DNA from: CAVUUN01 sp964421755
GTDB taxonomy: Bacteria > Acidobacteriota > UBA6911 > RPQK01
Direction of reading: 5' to 3'
Assembly: GCA_964421755.1 (NCBI GenBank)
Contig: CAYQYP010000122.1
Coordinates: 1 to 6,841, forward strand
Length of the DNA stretch: 6,841 bases
In this document: in pieces, positions 1-6,014 of the stretch
How the letters are laid out: the number at the start of each line of letters is the position of its first letter
Position numbering within the stretch: the stretch's first letter is position 1
Translations under genes and position numbers: made by a program
The notes under the pieces: generated by a model
The model's input: only the letters and a program-made list of their open reading frames with translations
Told to the model about the DNA's origin: nothing
Database searches by the model: none

Positions 1-1
1 C

Positions 2-1012
2 GTTGACTGCCTGCAGACGGTCTTTACCCTGGATCAGGACCGAGCGGCCGCAGCCGGGGTCACGGCGTATGACCTGCAAGCAAGCACGGCTGCTGCCGTC
101 GACGGATTCCCGGTGACGACATTCCGCGAAGGCGACAAGCAACTGCCTGTGTTCGCCCGCATGCGCATGGATGAACGCAACGTCCTGTCAAGATTGGATG
201 ACCTCTACGTCTACTCGTCTCAGGATGCGCGTCACGTGCCGCTCAGGCAGGTGGCTACAGTCGAGCGAAAATTCGAGCCTGCTCGGCTCCGCCGCTTCAA
301 TCAGTTCCGCACGATGACAGTGTCCTGCTTTCCCGAGCCGGGCCGCTACCCTTCGGAGATTCTCGTCGCCGCCTCGGCCGAGCTTGAGAAATTCAAGAGC
401 ACGCTGGCGCCTGGCGTCATGATGGAGATAGCGGGGGAGCACAAGGAGCAGGTGAGTGGCTTCGCGGAGCTCAGCGTGGTGCTGCTGATATCCGTTCTGC
501 TGATTTACGTGGCCCTCGTGGTGCAGTTCCAGCACGCCGTAAAGCCGGTGCTGGTGTTCGCCGCCATCCCGTACGGCATGACGGGCGCCATGGCTGCATT
601 GTGGCTGATGGATGCCCCGTTCGGGTTCATGGCTTTTCTGGGGGTTGTCTCCCTCGTCGGAGTCATAGTCAGCCACATCATCGTGCTCTTTGACTTCATC
701 GAGGAGCGGCGGGAGCACGGGGCGCCGCTGGAGGAGGCCCTGCTTGACGCGGGCATCCAGCGTTTGCGCCCTGTCATGATCACGGTGGCCGCGACCGTCC
801 TGGCGCTCTTCCCTTTGGCGAGCCACGGCGGCCCACTGTGGGAGCCGTTGTGCTACGCCCAGATCGGCGGATTGAGCATCGCGACGTTCATCACGCTCGG
901 GCTCGTACCGGTTTTCTATGCGATCGCCGTACGGGACCTGAAGTGGATCGCCTGGAGCAGGCCGGTCGCTGAAGAGGTCACGGTCAGTCCCGAAATGATC
1001 CCGGAGGTGTGA
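2..1012 (+). CDS. RND efflux transporter permease subunit, C-terminal part (5' end outside window)
   Basis: This is the C-terminal 336 residues of an inner-membrane proton-driven RND pump (AcrB/HAE-1-like), which exports drugs or other toxic compounds through a periplasmic adaptor and an outer-membrane channel. The frame is open from base 2. The first part is periplasmic porter/docking domain: a DQDRAAAAGVTAYDL stretch (visible residues about 16-30) followed by a GFPVTTFREGDKQLPVFAR segment, typical of RND subdomains. From about residue 155 come the last transmembrane helices, including AELSVVLLISVLLIYVALVVQF, the cytoplasmic link FIEERREHGAPLEEALLDAG (about 232-251) and the RLRPVMIT motif (from 254) that precedes TM11. 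It ends in a short hydrophilic tail. In the TM10 motif the usual Asn-Asn is replaced by Ser-His (GVIVSHIIVLFDF). The substrate cannot be told from this part. The TetR gene begins 5 bases after the stop, so the two are probably cotranscribed. Confidence 0.93.
   Translation, partial: VDCLQTVFTLDQDRAAAAGVTAYDLQASTAAAVDGFPVTTFREGDKQLPVFARMRMDERNVLSRLDDLYVYSSQDARHVPLRQVATVERKFEPARLRRFNQFRTMTVSCFPEPGRYPSEILVAASAELEKFKSTLAPGVMMEIAGEHKEQVSGFAELSVVLLISVLLIYVALVVQFQHAVKPVLVFAAIPYGMTGAMAALWLMDAPFGFMAFLGVVSLVGVIVSHIIVLFDFIEERREHGAPLEEALLDAGIQRLRPVMITVAATVLALFPLASHGGPLWEPLCYAQIGGLSIATFITLGLVPVFYAIAVRDLKWIAWSRPVAEEVTVSPEMIPEV
1003..1007 (+). promoter_or_regulatory. Ribosome binding site that sets the TetR start
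   Basis: GGAGG lies inside the last codons of the RND gene, 10 bases before the ATG at 1018. The alternative in-frame GTG at 1009 would be only 1 base from this site, too close for initiation, so ATG 1018 is preferred. Confidence 0.6.
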
Positions 1013-1017
1013 AGAAC

Positions 1018-1596
1018 ATGGAACGAAAGCGACTAACGCGGGAGGAAAGCAGGCTGATGACCCGCGCGATGCTTATCGATGCGGCCGAAGGGGTTTTTCT
1101 TCGCCGAGGATTCGAGCGCGCATCCGTAGAGCAAATCACGGACTCGGCTGGATTATCGAGAGGTGCTTTCTATTCCTACTTTGCGGATAAGGATGAAGTG
1201 GCTCTGGCTGTCATCGATAAGCGCCGAACGGATGTCGCCAATGTGCTCCTAAGCTTGCAGCGCATAGCGGATCCGGACGAGCACCGGGCGGCAGTCCGAG
1301 ACTGGTTCTCGAAACTCTGGCGGCAAAAGGACTGGATCGCTTTGCGCGTTGAATTCAGCCGGCGAGCCGTCGGGAATCCCGCGCTGCAGGACCGGTTGGC
1401 CGATTTGTGCCGGCAGGAGATTCGAACAATGGCGCAGAGTTTCTCTCGTAAGGGCGTCGTCCCGGCAATAAAAGCTCTTGCCCTGATCGCGGCCTGCCAT
1501 GGCCTGGGGAGCATGGGCTTCCAGGCGGCGCCTGACCTGGACCGACATTGCGAGGCGGCCGCCAGCTTCGTGTTTGACTGCGTAGGGAGAGGGTGA
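1018..1596 (+). CDS. TetR/AcrR family transcriptional regulator
   Basis: This is a one-domain-plus-ligand-domain repressor of 192 residues, the usual size for the family. The N-terminal helix-turn-helix domain (residues about 12-62) is textbook: LIDAAEGVFLRRGFERASVEQI is followed by the recognition region DSAGLSRGAFYSYFADKDE, with the conserved G31, F32, T41 and Y52 to F55 block. The C-terminal part (about 70-192) is a helical ligand-binding and dimerisation domain and is too variable to name a ligand. TetR proteins normally repress a neighbouring exporter and are released by its substrate. The position directly after the RND pump, on the same strand, makes that pump operon the likely target and implies autoregulation, but this is inference, since the operon promoter is outside the window. 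An in-frame GTG at 1009 would add three residues and is less likely. Confidence 0.93.
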   Translation: MERKRLTREESRLMTRAMLIDAAEGVFLRRGFERASVEQITDSAGLSRGAFYSYFADKDEVALAVIDKRRTDVANVLLSLQRIADPDEHRAAVRDWFSKLWRQKDWIALRVEFSRRAVGNPALQDRLADLCRQEIRTMAQSFSRKGVVPAIKALALIAACHGLGSMGFQAAPDLDRHCEAAASFVFDCVGRG

Positions 1597-1601
1597 TTCA
1601 C

Positions 1602-1608
1602 AGAGGAG
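1602..1608 (+). promoter_or_regulatory. Ribosome binding site for the coiled-coil protein
   Basis: AGAGGAG sits 8 bases before the ATG at 1617, an ideal distance. It favours that start over the in-frame GTG codons at 1593 (upstream of the site) and 1608 (overlapping it). Confidence 0.55.
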
Positions 1609-1616
1609 TGGCCGAT

Positions 1617-2099
1617 ATGATGAGGCGATCGAAAGATTTGAACACGAAAAAGGTGTTGCCTAAACCGGCGGCGCATAATCAAGCCGCACCGCTCAGCGAG
1701 GCGGCCGCGGCGAGCGCGGAAAAGCAGCAGGCGAAGATTGCCAAAGCACGCAGGCCAGGTGCTTTGAAGGCCGGATCCGACAAGAGGCGGACAATGGCTG
1801 AGCGCCTTTCCAGGGAACTGGAAGGAGTGCGAAGTCTGCTGCGCGAGGCCCTCGAGCAGTACGACATGCGTCTCAACTCAAGACTCGCTTCCCTTCAGTC
1901 TGTCATGAGGGGGGAGGCGAATGTAGATGAGGGCAGGCTGCTACCCTCCGCAAAGCGGATGACGAGCATGCTGGAAGACATCCGTAAACTCAAAGTGAAA
2001 CCGAAGAAGGGCCGCGCCAAGGACCTGCTGCGGCTTGAGGAGCTGGTCGACTCGCTGCAGGAGGTCATCATTCGAGACTTTAGGGAGAACCAAGAATGA
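1617..2099 (+). CDS. Hypothetical Lys/Ala-rich, predicted coiled-coil protein
   Basis: I do not recognise this 160-residue protein. It has no signal peptide and no membrane segment. Residues about 1-60 are low-complexity, rich in Ala, Lys and Arg (for example EAAAASAEKQQAKIAKARR), and look disordered and basic. Residues about 61-100 (RLSRELEGVRSLLREALEQYDMRLNSRLASLQ) and 115-160 (MLEDIRKLK, then LLRLEELVDSLQEVIIRDF) show spaced Leu and charged residues, as in amphipathic helices or coiled coils. A basic tail with a helical core could bind nucleic acid or a partner protein, but nothing proves either. The gene follows the TetR stop by 20 bases and overlaps the DUF4136 start by four bases (ATGA), so it belongs to the same transcript and is probably translationally coupled to the next gene. 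Codon use resembles its neighbours and the good ribosome site supports a real gene. Confidence 0.75.
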   Translation: MMRRSKDLNTKKVLPKPAAHNQAAPLSEAAAASAEKQQAKIAKARRPGALKAGSDKRRTMAERLSRELEGVRSLLREALEQYDMRLNSRLASLQSVMRGEANVDEGRLLPSAKRMTSMLEDIRKLKVKPKKGRAKDLLRLEELVDSLQEVIIRDFRENQE

Positions 2100-2620
2100 A
2101 ACGAATAAATATCATGCTTTTGTGTCTGGGCCTGGCCGGCGGAGCCGCCTTTGCCCAGCAGATCCATTTCAATTACGATCGGTCGGCGAACTTTAGCGCC
2201 TACAAAACGTACCAGTGGGTCGATCGCAAGGAATTGCAGGTGGGCGACCCCCTTTTGGATCAGGACCTCAAGAATATTGTGGACACGCAATTCGCGCGCA
2301 AGGGCCTGCGACGGGTGGAGAGTGGCGCCGATCTGCACATCAGCTACCAGGGTGCCATCTCACAGGAGAAGGAGTATGACATGTTGCGCTCAGGTCCCGG
2401 TCCCGGCTGGTGGGGCGACGGACGGGTAACGTCGTCGACGGTCGAAGTCGGCAAATTGTTGATCGAGCTATTCGACGCCGCGACCGGGCAACTCGTGTGG
2501 CGCGGCTCCGCGGAAAAGGTACTCGACATCAAGAAGGACCCGGACAAAAACTACCGCGACCTCGAGAAGGCGGTGGCGAAGCTACTGAAAAACTATCCCC
2601 CAGGCGGGCGCAAGAACTAA
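2096..2620 (+). CDS. DUF4136 domain-containing secreted protein
   Basis: This is an exported protein of 174 residues. The N-terminus MKRINIMLLCLGLAGGAAFA-QQ is a signal peptide with a probable cleavage after residue 20. Cys10 is not in a proper lipobox, so a lipoprotein is unlikely. The mature part fits DUF4136: an opening F(N)YD..A.FSAYKTYQW block (about 24-41), then DQDLKNIVDTQFARKGL (about 54-70), a DLHISYQG strand, and near the end the LLIELFDAATGQLVWRGSAEKVL block (about 122-144) that is the family hallmark. Members are found in periplasmic or outer-membrane settings of many Gram-negative bacteria, and no biochemical activity is established for them. The start overlaps the previous stop (ATGA) and has AGGGAG 8 bases upstream (2082-2087). 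A Gly/Pro/Trp-rich loop (GPGPGWWGDG) in the middle is typical of such proteins. Confidence 0.9.
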   Translation: MKRINIMLLCLGLAGGAAFAQQIHFNYDRSANFSAYKTYQWVDRKELQVGDPLLDQDLKNIVDTQFARKGLRRVESGADLHISYQGAISQEKEYDMLRSGPGPGWWGDGRVTSSTVEVGKLLIELFDAATGQLVWRGSAEKVLDIKKDPDKNYRDLEKAVAKLLKNYPPGGRKN

Positions 2621-2754
2621 TCGCTTTTCCGAAAGCAGCGTGGAACCCGATTGATTCGGACAACCTGGAGGCGATGAGGGTTGCGATGGTGGCAAATCCG
2701 GCGGATCTTCTGCCCTGATCCGTAGAGCAAGCCGGCGAACAAATGGGAGTGAAT
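2621..2754 (+). other. Intergenic gap before the HtrA gene, with a small hairpin
   Basis: This 134-base gap breaks the tight spacing of the preceding genes, so a separate promoter for the protease is possible. I see no convincing -35/-10 pair. A perfect 6-bp inverted repeat, CGGATC/GATCCG, with a 9-base loop lies at 2702-2722. It lacks a T-run, so it is at best an operator or a weak attenuator. Confidence 0.35.
2745..2749 (+). promoter_or_regulatory. Ribosome binding site that sets the HtrA start
   Basis: GGGAG lies 5 bases before the ATG at 2755. The in-frame ATG at 2743 overlaps this site and lacks one of its own, so 2755 is taken as the start. It also puts two charged or polar residues directly before a clean signal peptide. 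Confidence 0.5.
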
Positions 2755-3789
2755 ATGAACCGACAAGTCAGATTAACAATGGTACTTCTGTTGATTTCAG
2801 GTTCTTGCGCAGAAGCTTCAGCTCAGCAACTTCGGGAAGTTTTTGCCCGAGTCAAAGACTCGGTGGCGCTCGTCGGCACGCTGGGGAAGGACATCCCCAG
2901 CTCATCGCAGGGTGGACCGGCGATGTCGCTCGGTGTGGGATCCGGTGTCCTGATCTCGGCGGACGGGAAGATGTTCACGGCCGCTCACGTGGTCCAGACC
3001 GCAGATCAAATCGGGGTGCAATTCGAGGAAGGCCAGATTATTCCGGCGCGGGTGATTGCCTCAGAGCCGATGGCCGATGTGGCGCTGCTCCAGTTGGTGT
3101 TCACGCCGCCCAATGCGGTCGTGGCCAAGATCGGTGACTCGGCCGCCGTCCAGGTGGGAGATGAGGTGTTCGTTATCGGGGCGCCATTTGGAATGAACCG
3201 CAGCCTCAGTGCGGGTCATATCAGCGCCCGGTATGTCCCTAAGGGATCGGGAGGGATTGACGTACCCGTGGACGTGTTTCAGACGGATGCGTCGGTCAAC
3301 ACTGGAAACTCCGGCGGGCCGATGTTTAACGCCGCCGGTGAAGTGGTCGGCATTGTGAGCTACATCCTGACCAGATCGGGCGGTTTTGAAGGAGTTGGCT
3401 TTGCCGCAACCTCCAATGTCGCACAAAGGCTGCTGCTTGAGGAAAAATCACCCTGGACAGGCATGGAAAGCTACCTGCTGGCGGGCCAGGCGGCCAAGAT
3501 CCTCAACGTTCCTCAGACCTACGGGGTCCTCGTCCAAAGGGTAGCCGAAGGATCACCTGCGGCGGGACTCGGACTGCGATCTGGCAGCATCCGGTGCAAA
3601 ATTGGAGAGGAAGATGTCATCTTAGGGGGAGATATCATCCTGGAAGTGGGCGGCATCCCAGTCGGTCCCGAAGCATACAAAATGAACCAGAACTACTTGC
3701 TCGGATTGAAACCTGGCGACGAGGTGGTCGTGAAAGCTCTTCGGGACGGTCAGGTAATTACCTTGAAATCCAACAAGGCTCAGCGGTGA
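2755..3789 (+). CDS. HtrA/DegP-like trypsin-type serine protease with one PDZ domain
   Basis: This is a periplasmic protease/chaperone-type protein of 344 residues. Residues 1-23 form a signal peptide (hydrophobic core MVLLLISGSC, cleavage near ASA-QQ). The chymotrypsin-fold domain spans about 30-225 and the full triad is visible: His78 in FTAAHVV, Asp108 in MADVALL and Ser186 in NTGNSGGPMFN. The segment GSGVLISADGK before the His and GDEVFVIGAPFG between Asp and Ser are family hallmarks, so it should be catalytically active. The C-terminal part (about 245-342) is a single PDZ domain, with YGVLVQRVAEGSPAAGLGLRSG, then GDIILEVGGIPV and LKPGDEVVVKALRDG. PDZ domains in this family recognise C-terminal or exposed hydrophobic ends of misfolded proteins. 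DegP has two PDZ domains, so this is closer to DegS/HtrA-like single-PDZ forms but with a cleavable signal rather than a membrane anchor. It is the last + strand gene, and its transcript would run into the hairpin array. Confidence 0.93.
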   Translation: MNRQVRLTMVLLLISGSCAEASAQQLREVFARVKDSVALVGTLGKDIPSSSQGGPAMSLGVGSGVLISADGKMFTAAHVVQTADQIGVQFEEGQIIPARVIASEPMADVALLQLVFTPPNAVVAKIGDSAAVQVGDEVFVIGAPFGMNRSLSAGHISARYVPKGSGGIDVPVDVFQTDASVNTGNSGGPMFNAAGEVVGIVSYILTRSGGFEGVGFAATSNVAQRLLLEEKSPWTGMESYLLAGQAAKILNVPQTYGVLVQRVAEGSPAAGLGLRSGSIRCKIGEEDVILGGDIILEVGGIPVGPEAYKMNQNYLLGLKPGDEVVVKALRDGQVITLKSNKAQR

Positions 3790-3833
3790 ACGGAGCGCAA
3801 AACCTTGCTCCACCTCGAAAACAAAGCTTGGCT

Positions 3834-3850
3834 GCACGCCGGAGGCGTGC
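3834..3850. repeat. Perfect hairpin with 7-bp stem
   Basis: GCACGCC and GGCGTGC are perfectly complementary around a GGA loop, 45 bases after the protease stop. It is the first of a back-to-back series of hairpins. No T-run follows, so it is not a classic intrinsic terminator, but it could still stabilise or end the transcript. Confidence 0.7.
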
Positions 3851-3852
3851 AA

Positions 3853-3873
3853 GGTCCGGTTGAAAACCGGACC
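3853..3873. repeat. Perfect hairpin with 9-bp stem
   Basis: GGTCCGGTT and AACCGGACC pair perfectly around a GAA loop, only 2 bases after the previous hairpin and 2 bases before the next. Its arms begin with GGTCCG, as do the ends of the 105-base units beside it, so it may be a related or diverged element. Confidence 0.7.
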
Positions 3874-3874
3874 A

Positions 3875-3979
3875 GGTCCGACTTCCAAGTCGGACATTCG
3901 GCATTGCGGCCAGCTGGCTCGATACTGCCGGCGGTGTGTAGTGTCCGACTTGAAAGTCGGGACCGACGTCTACCGGCAA
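3875..3979. repeat. Intergenic repeat unit, copy 1 (105 bases)
   Basis: This unit matches copy 2 (4060-4162) at all but three positions: one extra T near 3904-3905, a G-to-A change near 3953 and one extra G near 3961. It starts with a self-complementary segment at 3876-3895 (GTCCGACTT, CC, AAGTCGGAC), contains the 10-bp palindrome GCCAGCTGGC at 3909-3918, and has a second self-complementary segment at 3943-3963, whose stem is weakened here by the G-to-A change and the extra G. It ends with GACGTCTACCGGCAA. There is no credible coding content. Confidence 0.85.
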
Positions 3980-3992
3980 GCGCTGCTGACCC

Positions 3993-4018
3993 CCGCTGGC
4001 GGTCTGTGGTGTCCGACT
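3993..4018. repeat. Degenerate third copy of part of the repeat unit
   Basis: These 26 bases match the segment of the two full units that ends in GTGTCCGACT at 22 of 26 positions. The flanking sequence is diverged, although GGCTGGCTC just after it also recalls the unit's centre. It looks like an older, decayed copy between the two fresh ones. Confidence 0.55.
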
Positions 4019-4059
4019 GCCGGCTGGCTCAGTGTAGCAGCTCTTGCGAGTCTCTCGTT

Positions 4060-4162
4060 GGTCCGACTTCCAAGTCGGACATTCGGCATGCGGCCAGCTG
4101 GCTCGATACTGCCGGCGGTGTGTAGTGTCCGACTTGGAAGTCGGACCGACGTCTACCGGCAA
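4060..4162. repeat. Intergenic repeat unit, copy 2 (103 bases), closed by a perfect 21-bp inverted repeat
   Basis: This is the cleaner copy. Bases 4060-4080 and 4127-4147 are exact reverse complements (21 bp), spanning 88 bases. Each arm is also a hairpin in itself (GTCCGACTT/AAGTCGGAC with a 2-base loop), so the single strand can fold either as two small hairpins or as one long stem. The central palindrome GCCAGCTGGC is kept. The 15 bases after the right arm are shared with copy 1, so the repeated unit extends past the inverted repeat on that side. This resembles REP/BIME-like or MITE-like elements, but no matching transposase is in the window. Confidence 0.85.
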
Positions 4163-4267
4163 TAAAAACTCCGGCGTGCGGAAAGCCCCTGGTCTTTTGC
4201 CGTCATTCTGAACTGTAGAAAATACGTACAAGGATCAGGACAACGATCCAAGGACAGCCGAGGAACA

Positions 4268-5635
4268 CTAAACCGTCGCCTCGGCCGCTTTCGGGTCGGG
4301 CTGGGGCTTCGGCGTTGCGATTCGCCGATGCTCCCGGCCAATGGCTAAGGCCAGGAGCAGCCAGATAACGACAAACCCGATTGCCATGGCAGAAAAGCCT
4401 CGCGTCCCAAAGGCGAAGAGATGAATCCCGGCAGCAACCAGCAGCGCCGAAAACACATCTCCAAGACGCACGAAGAATGTGTCAATCGCCTGCTTCGCCT
4501 TGTATTTGACCTCACGAGTGGTGGGAAGGTATAGAGCGGAGCGCAAGGTGTTCATGAGAGAGTAGTCCTGAGAATTGTCGAAGGTTTTTACCACGCGCAC
4601 CACGGCAAGGATTGGGACAATGGCGATTGCGAAGTATCCCATCAACGCAACCAGAGCGGGAATGAACAGCGCCTTGCGAACACCGAACACCTTTAGAATC
4701 CGAGAAACCAAGAACGCCTGAAACAGAAGTCCCAGCAAATTGACCCAGAAGTAGAATTGCGAGTAGAAGGAGACGGAGAAGTTCTGGATGGCTTCGGCCG
4801 ATTGTTCTGCTCCTTGGGCAGCTGTCCGGGCCGCATCGTAGACACTCGAGCGGAGCAGGTATTCACCGGTCGTATTGACGACGTTGAGCACCAGGATAAG
4901 GAGCGCGATGTAGAGAAGGTAATTGTGTTTCCAGACGAGTTGAAACCCGCCGTCGTTTCCAAGCGGTTGGGCGGCTGGTCTTTGTGCGTCCCCCTCGTGC
5001 CCCGCGGCGACCTGTCTGCGATCCACCCAGGTGTTTAGAAGGATATAACCGCCGAGAATGGCCGCCGCCACAAGGAGCAGGAACCAGACGTTGATCGCCT
5101 TGGCCACGAACGAGGCGGCAAGCGGACCTAGAATCGCGCCAACCGACTGCCCGACTTGGATTAGCGGAAAAAGCCGTTCGCCCTGCTCCGGCTCGTATAT
5201 GTCATTTGCATAGGCCCAGAACTGCGCAATGATCATGTTGCTGAAGATACCGACCCAGATGAAGTAGACCAGGCCGAGATAAGGCAGGCCGATTTTCGCG
5301 AAAACGAAGAAAAGAACGAGATTTACGATGAAAATAGAAGTAATTACGGCGATCAGCTTCCGCCTTGGGTATCGCTCGGCTAGGGCGCCGTAACCACGCA
5401 CTATTGGAATCAGGAGGACGGCCATGAACGCGGACCCGTAACTGGCCAGCTCGGCGCCCCTGGGCTCAAGGCTAAGGATCCCTTCGCGGGCCGACTTCAA
5501 CATGTAATAAGCGGCGAGGATCAAGAAGATATTGAACGTCATCAGGAGGACGGTGACTGCTTCCCCGGGCTTCACCTTGGTGAACGGTCCGAGGATACGT
5601 CCGAGAACGTCCGAGTTTCGATTTTCTTCTTGCAT
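4268..5635 (-). CDS. Npt1/Npt2-like (ATP/ADP-translocase-type) MFS-related transporter
   Basis: This is an integral inner-membrane protein of 455 residues with about 12 hydrophobic helices, the normal size for the nucleotide transporter (TLC/AAA) family related to MFS. Family signs are the N-terminal KPGEAVTVLLMTFNIFLILAAYYMLKSARE (about 22-50), the LAERYPRRKL loop after TM3, a hydrophilic central loop (about 207-240) between the two six-helix halves, and the signature LPTTREVKYKAKQAIDTFF (from residue 370) followed by VRLGDVFSALLVA. In plastids and obligate intracellular bacteria such carriers exchange ATP for ADP or import NTPs. Homologues in free-living bacteria are annotated the same way, but their substrates are mostly unproven, so the substrate here is open. 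The ATG at 5635 has no strong ribosome site (GTGGG about 3-8 bases upstream at best). The gene appears monocistronic and converges on the protease gene. Confidence 0.85.
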   Translation of the reverse strand: MQEENRNSDVLGRILGPFTKVKPGEAVTVLLMTFNIFLILAAYYMLKSAREGILSLEPRGAELASYGSAFMAVLLIPIVRGYGALAERYPRRKLIAVITSIFIVNLVLFFVFAKIGLPYLGLVYFIWVGIFSNMIIAQFWAYANDIYEPEQGERLFPLIQVGQSVGAILGPLAASFVAKAINVWFLLLVAAAILGGYILLNTWVDRRQVAAGHEGDAQRPAAQPLGNDGGFQLVWKHNYLLYIALLILVLNVVNTTGEYLLRSSVYDAARTAAQGAEQSAEAIQNFSVSFYSQFYFWVNLLGLLFQAFLVSRILKVFGVRKALFIPALVALMGYFAIAIVPILAVVRVVKTFDNSQDYSLMNTLRSALYLPTTREVKYKAKQAIDTFFVRLGDVFSALLVAAGIHLFAFGTRGFSAMAIGFVVIWLLLALAIGREHRRIATPKPQPDPKAAEATV

Positions 5636-5668
5636 AGCCCACGCTACCCCGTAGAAAGTGCAGACTAA

Positions 5669-5713
5669 GGAAGGGGCCCCGACGATCGAAGGGGATCCGA
5701 AATACGCCGTTAC
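5669..5713 (+). repeat. Left arm of an imperfect ~46-bp inverted repeat
   Basis: This segment matches the reverse complement of 6268-6315. The inner 18 bases (TCCGAAATACGCCGTTAC) agree at 17 of 18 positions and the outer 26 bases at 21 of 26, with a 3-base length difference between the blocks. It lies 34 bases upstream of the transporter start, so it could also be part of that gene's control region. Confidence 0.65.
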
Positions 5714-5726
5714 GCGAAGGCCCCGA

Positions 5727-6014
5727 CTAATGGGCCGGCTTTGACCGCTGCTTGCGTATCGGCACCGATATCACAGCTGTCCGAGTCCTCCCGGGATCCC
5801 AACCTAGTATCCTGCAGACCCAGACGAAACTTCCCACGTCGTCCTCCTCGCTCTCAAACCACTCGGCCGCATCAGCCTTCCATTTACTAACCCGCTTCGA
5901 CTTCCCTCCGTAGTGGATATCGTTGATCGCTTGAAGCATAATGGCATACGCGATCTTCGATACTGCCGGTTCCAAGCTCGATTTACGCCGCAAAAGTCCT
6001 TCACTTTTCAACAT
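5727..6014 (-). CDS. Small conserved-looking hypothetical protein
   Basis: A 95-residue protein of unknown function from the ATG at 6014, which has AAGGGA 8 bases upstream. The frame stays open to a TTG at 6080 (117 residues), a poorer start. It is soluble, with no signal or membrane segment. The middle holds a helix (AIMLQAINDI, 24-33), then KADAAEWFESEEDD (46-59), GSFVWVCRILGWDP (61-74) and a basic tail. The pattern of helix, WF with acidic residues, SF..(I/V)C..LG.DP and Arg resembles small proteins that I recall as common and unnamed in acidobacteria and deltaproteobacteria. The last helices could be a DNA-binding-like fold, but this is a guess. It sits within a block bracketed by an inverted repeat and shares its strand with the transporter, 91 bases away. 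Confidence 0.65.
   Translation of the reverse strand: MLKSEGLLRRKSSLEPAVSKIAYAIMLQAINDIHYGGKSKRVSKWKADAAEWFESEEDDVGSFVWVCRILGWDPGRTRTAVISVPIRKQRSKPAH

Larger units (their letters stand above)
3790..4267. other. Gene-free region between convergent genes, filled by a hairpin and repeat array
   Basis: The + strand protease and the - strand transporter both end here, so the region must stop transcription from both sides. From 3834 to 4179 it is almost wholly hairpins and repeat units. GCACGCCGGAG at 3834-3844 returns as its exact reverse complement at 4169-4179, flanking the array. The remaining 4180-4267 is unremarkable apart from a weak GGATC/GATCC pair within 4230-4252. Open frames through the array merely translate the repeats. 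Confidence 0.7.

Noticed and set aside
188..826. Long - strand open frame opposite the RND gene
   Set aside because: It is a His/Arg/Glu-rich shadow of the strongly supported RND reading frame, as expected in GC-rich coding DNA.
2410..2718. Frame on the + strand ending in DNLEAMRVAMVANPADLLP
   Set aside because: Most of it lies out of frame inside the DUF4136 gene. The tail looks protein-like but is too short and has no start of its own.
3834..4179. Possible CRISPR array
   Set aside because: The repeats are about 105 bases and self-palindromic, there are only two good copies, there are no regular spacers and no cas genes are in view.
3758..4231. Long open frame on the - strand, and two on the + strand (3805-4125, 3860-4165), through the repeat array
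   Set aside because: They translate the palindromic repeats themselves (repeated PTSKSD-like stretches), have no family resemblance and overlap the protease end. This is repeat-driven openness, not coding.
4163..4267. Classic rho-independent terminator for the transporter gene
   Set aside because: Only weak stems (5 bp, long loop) and no stem followed by a T-run on the - strand. Termination may instead use the hairpin array.
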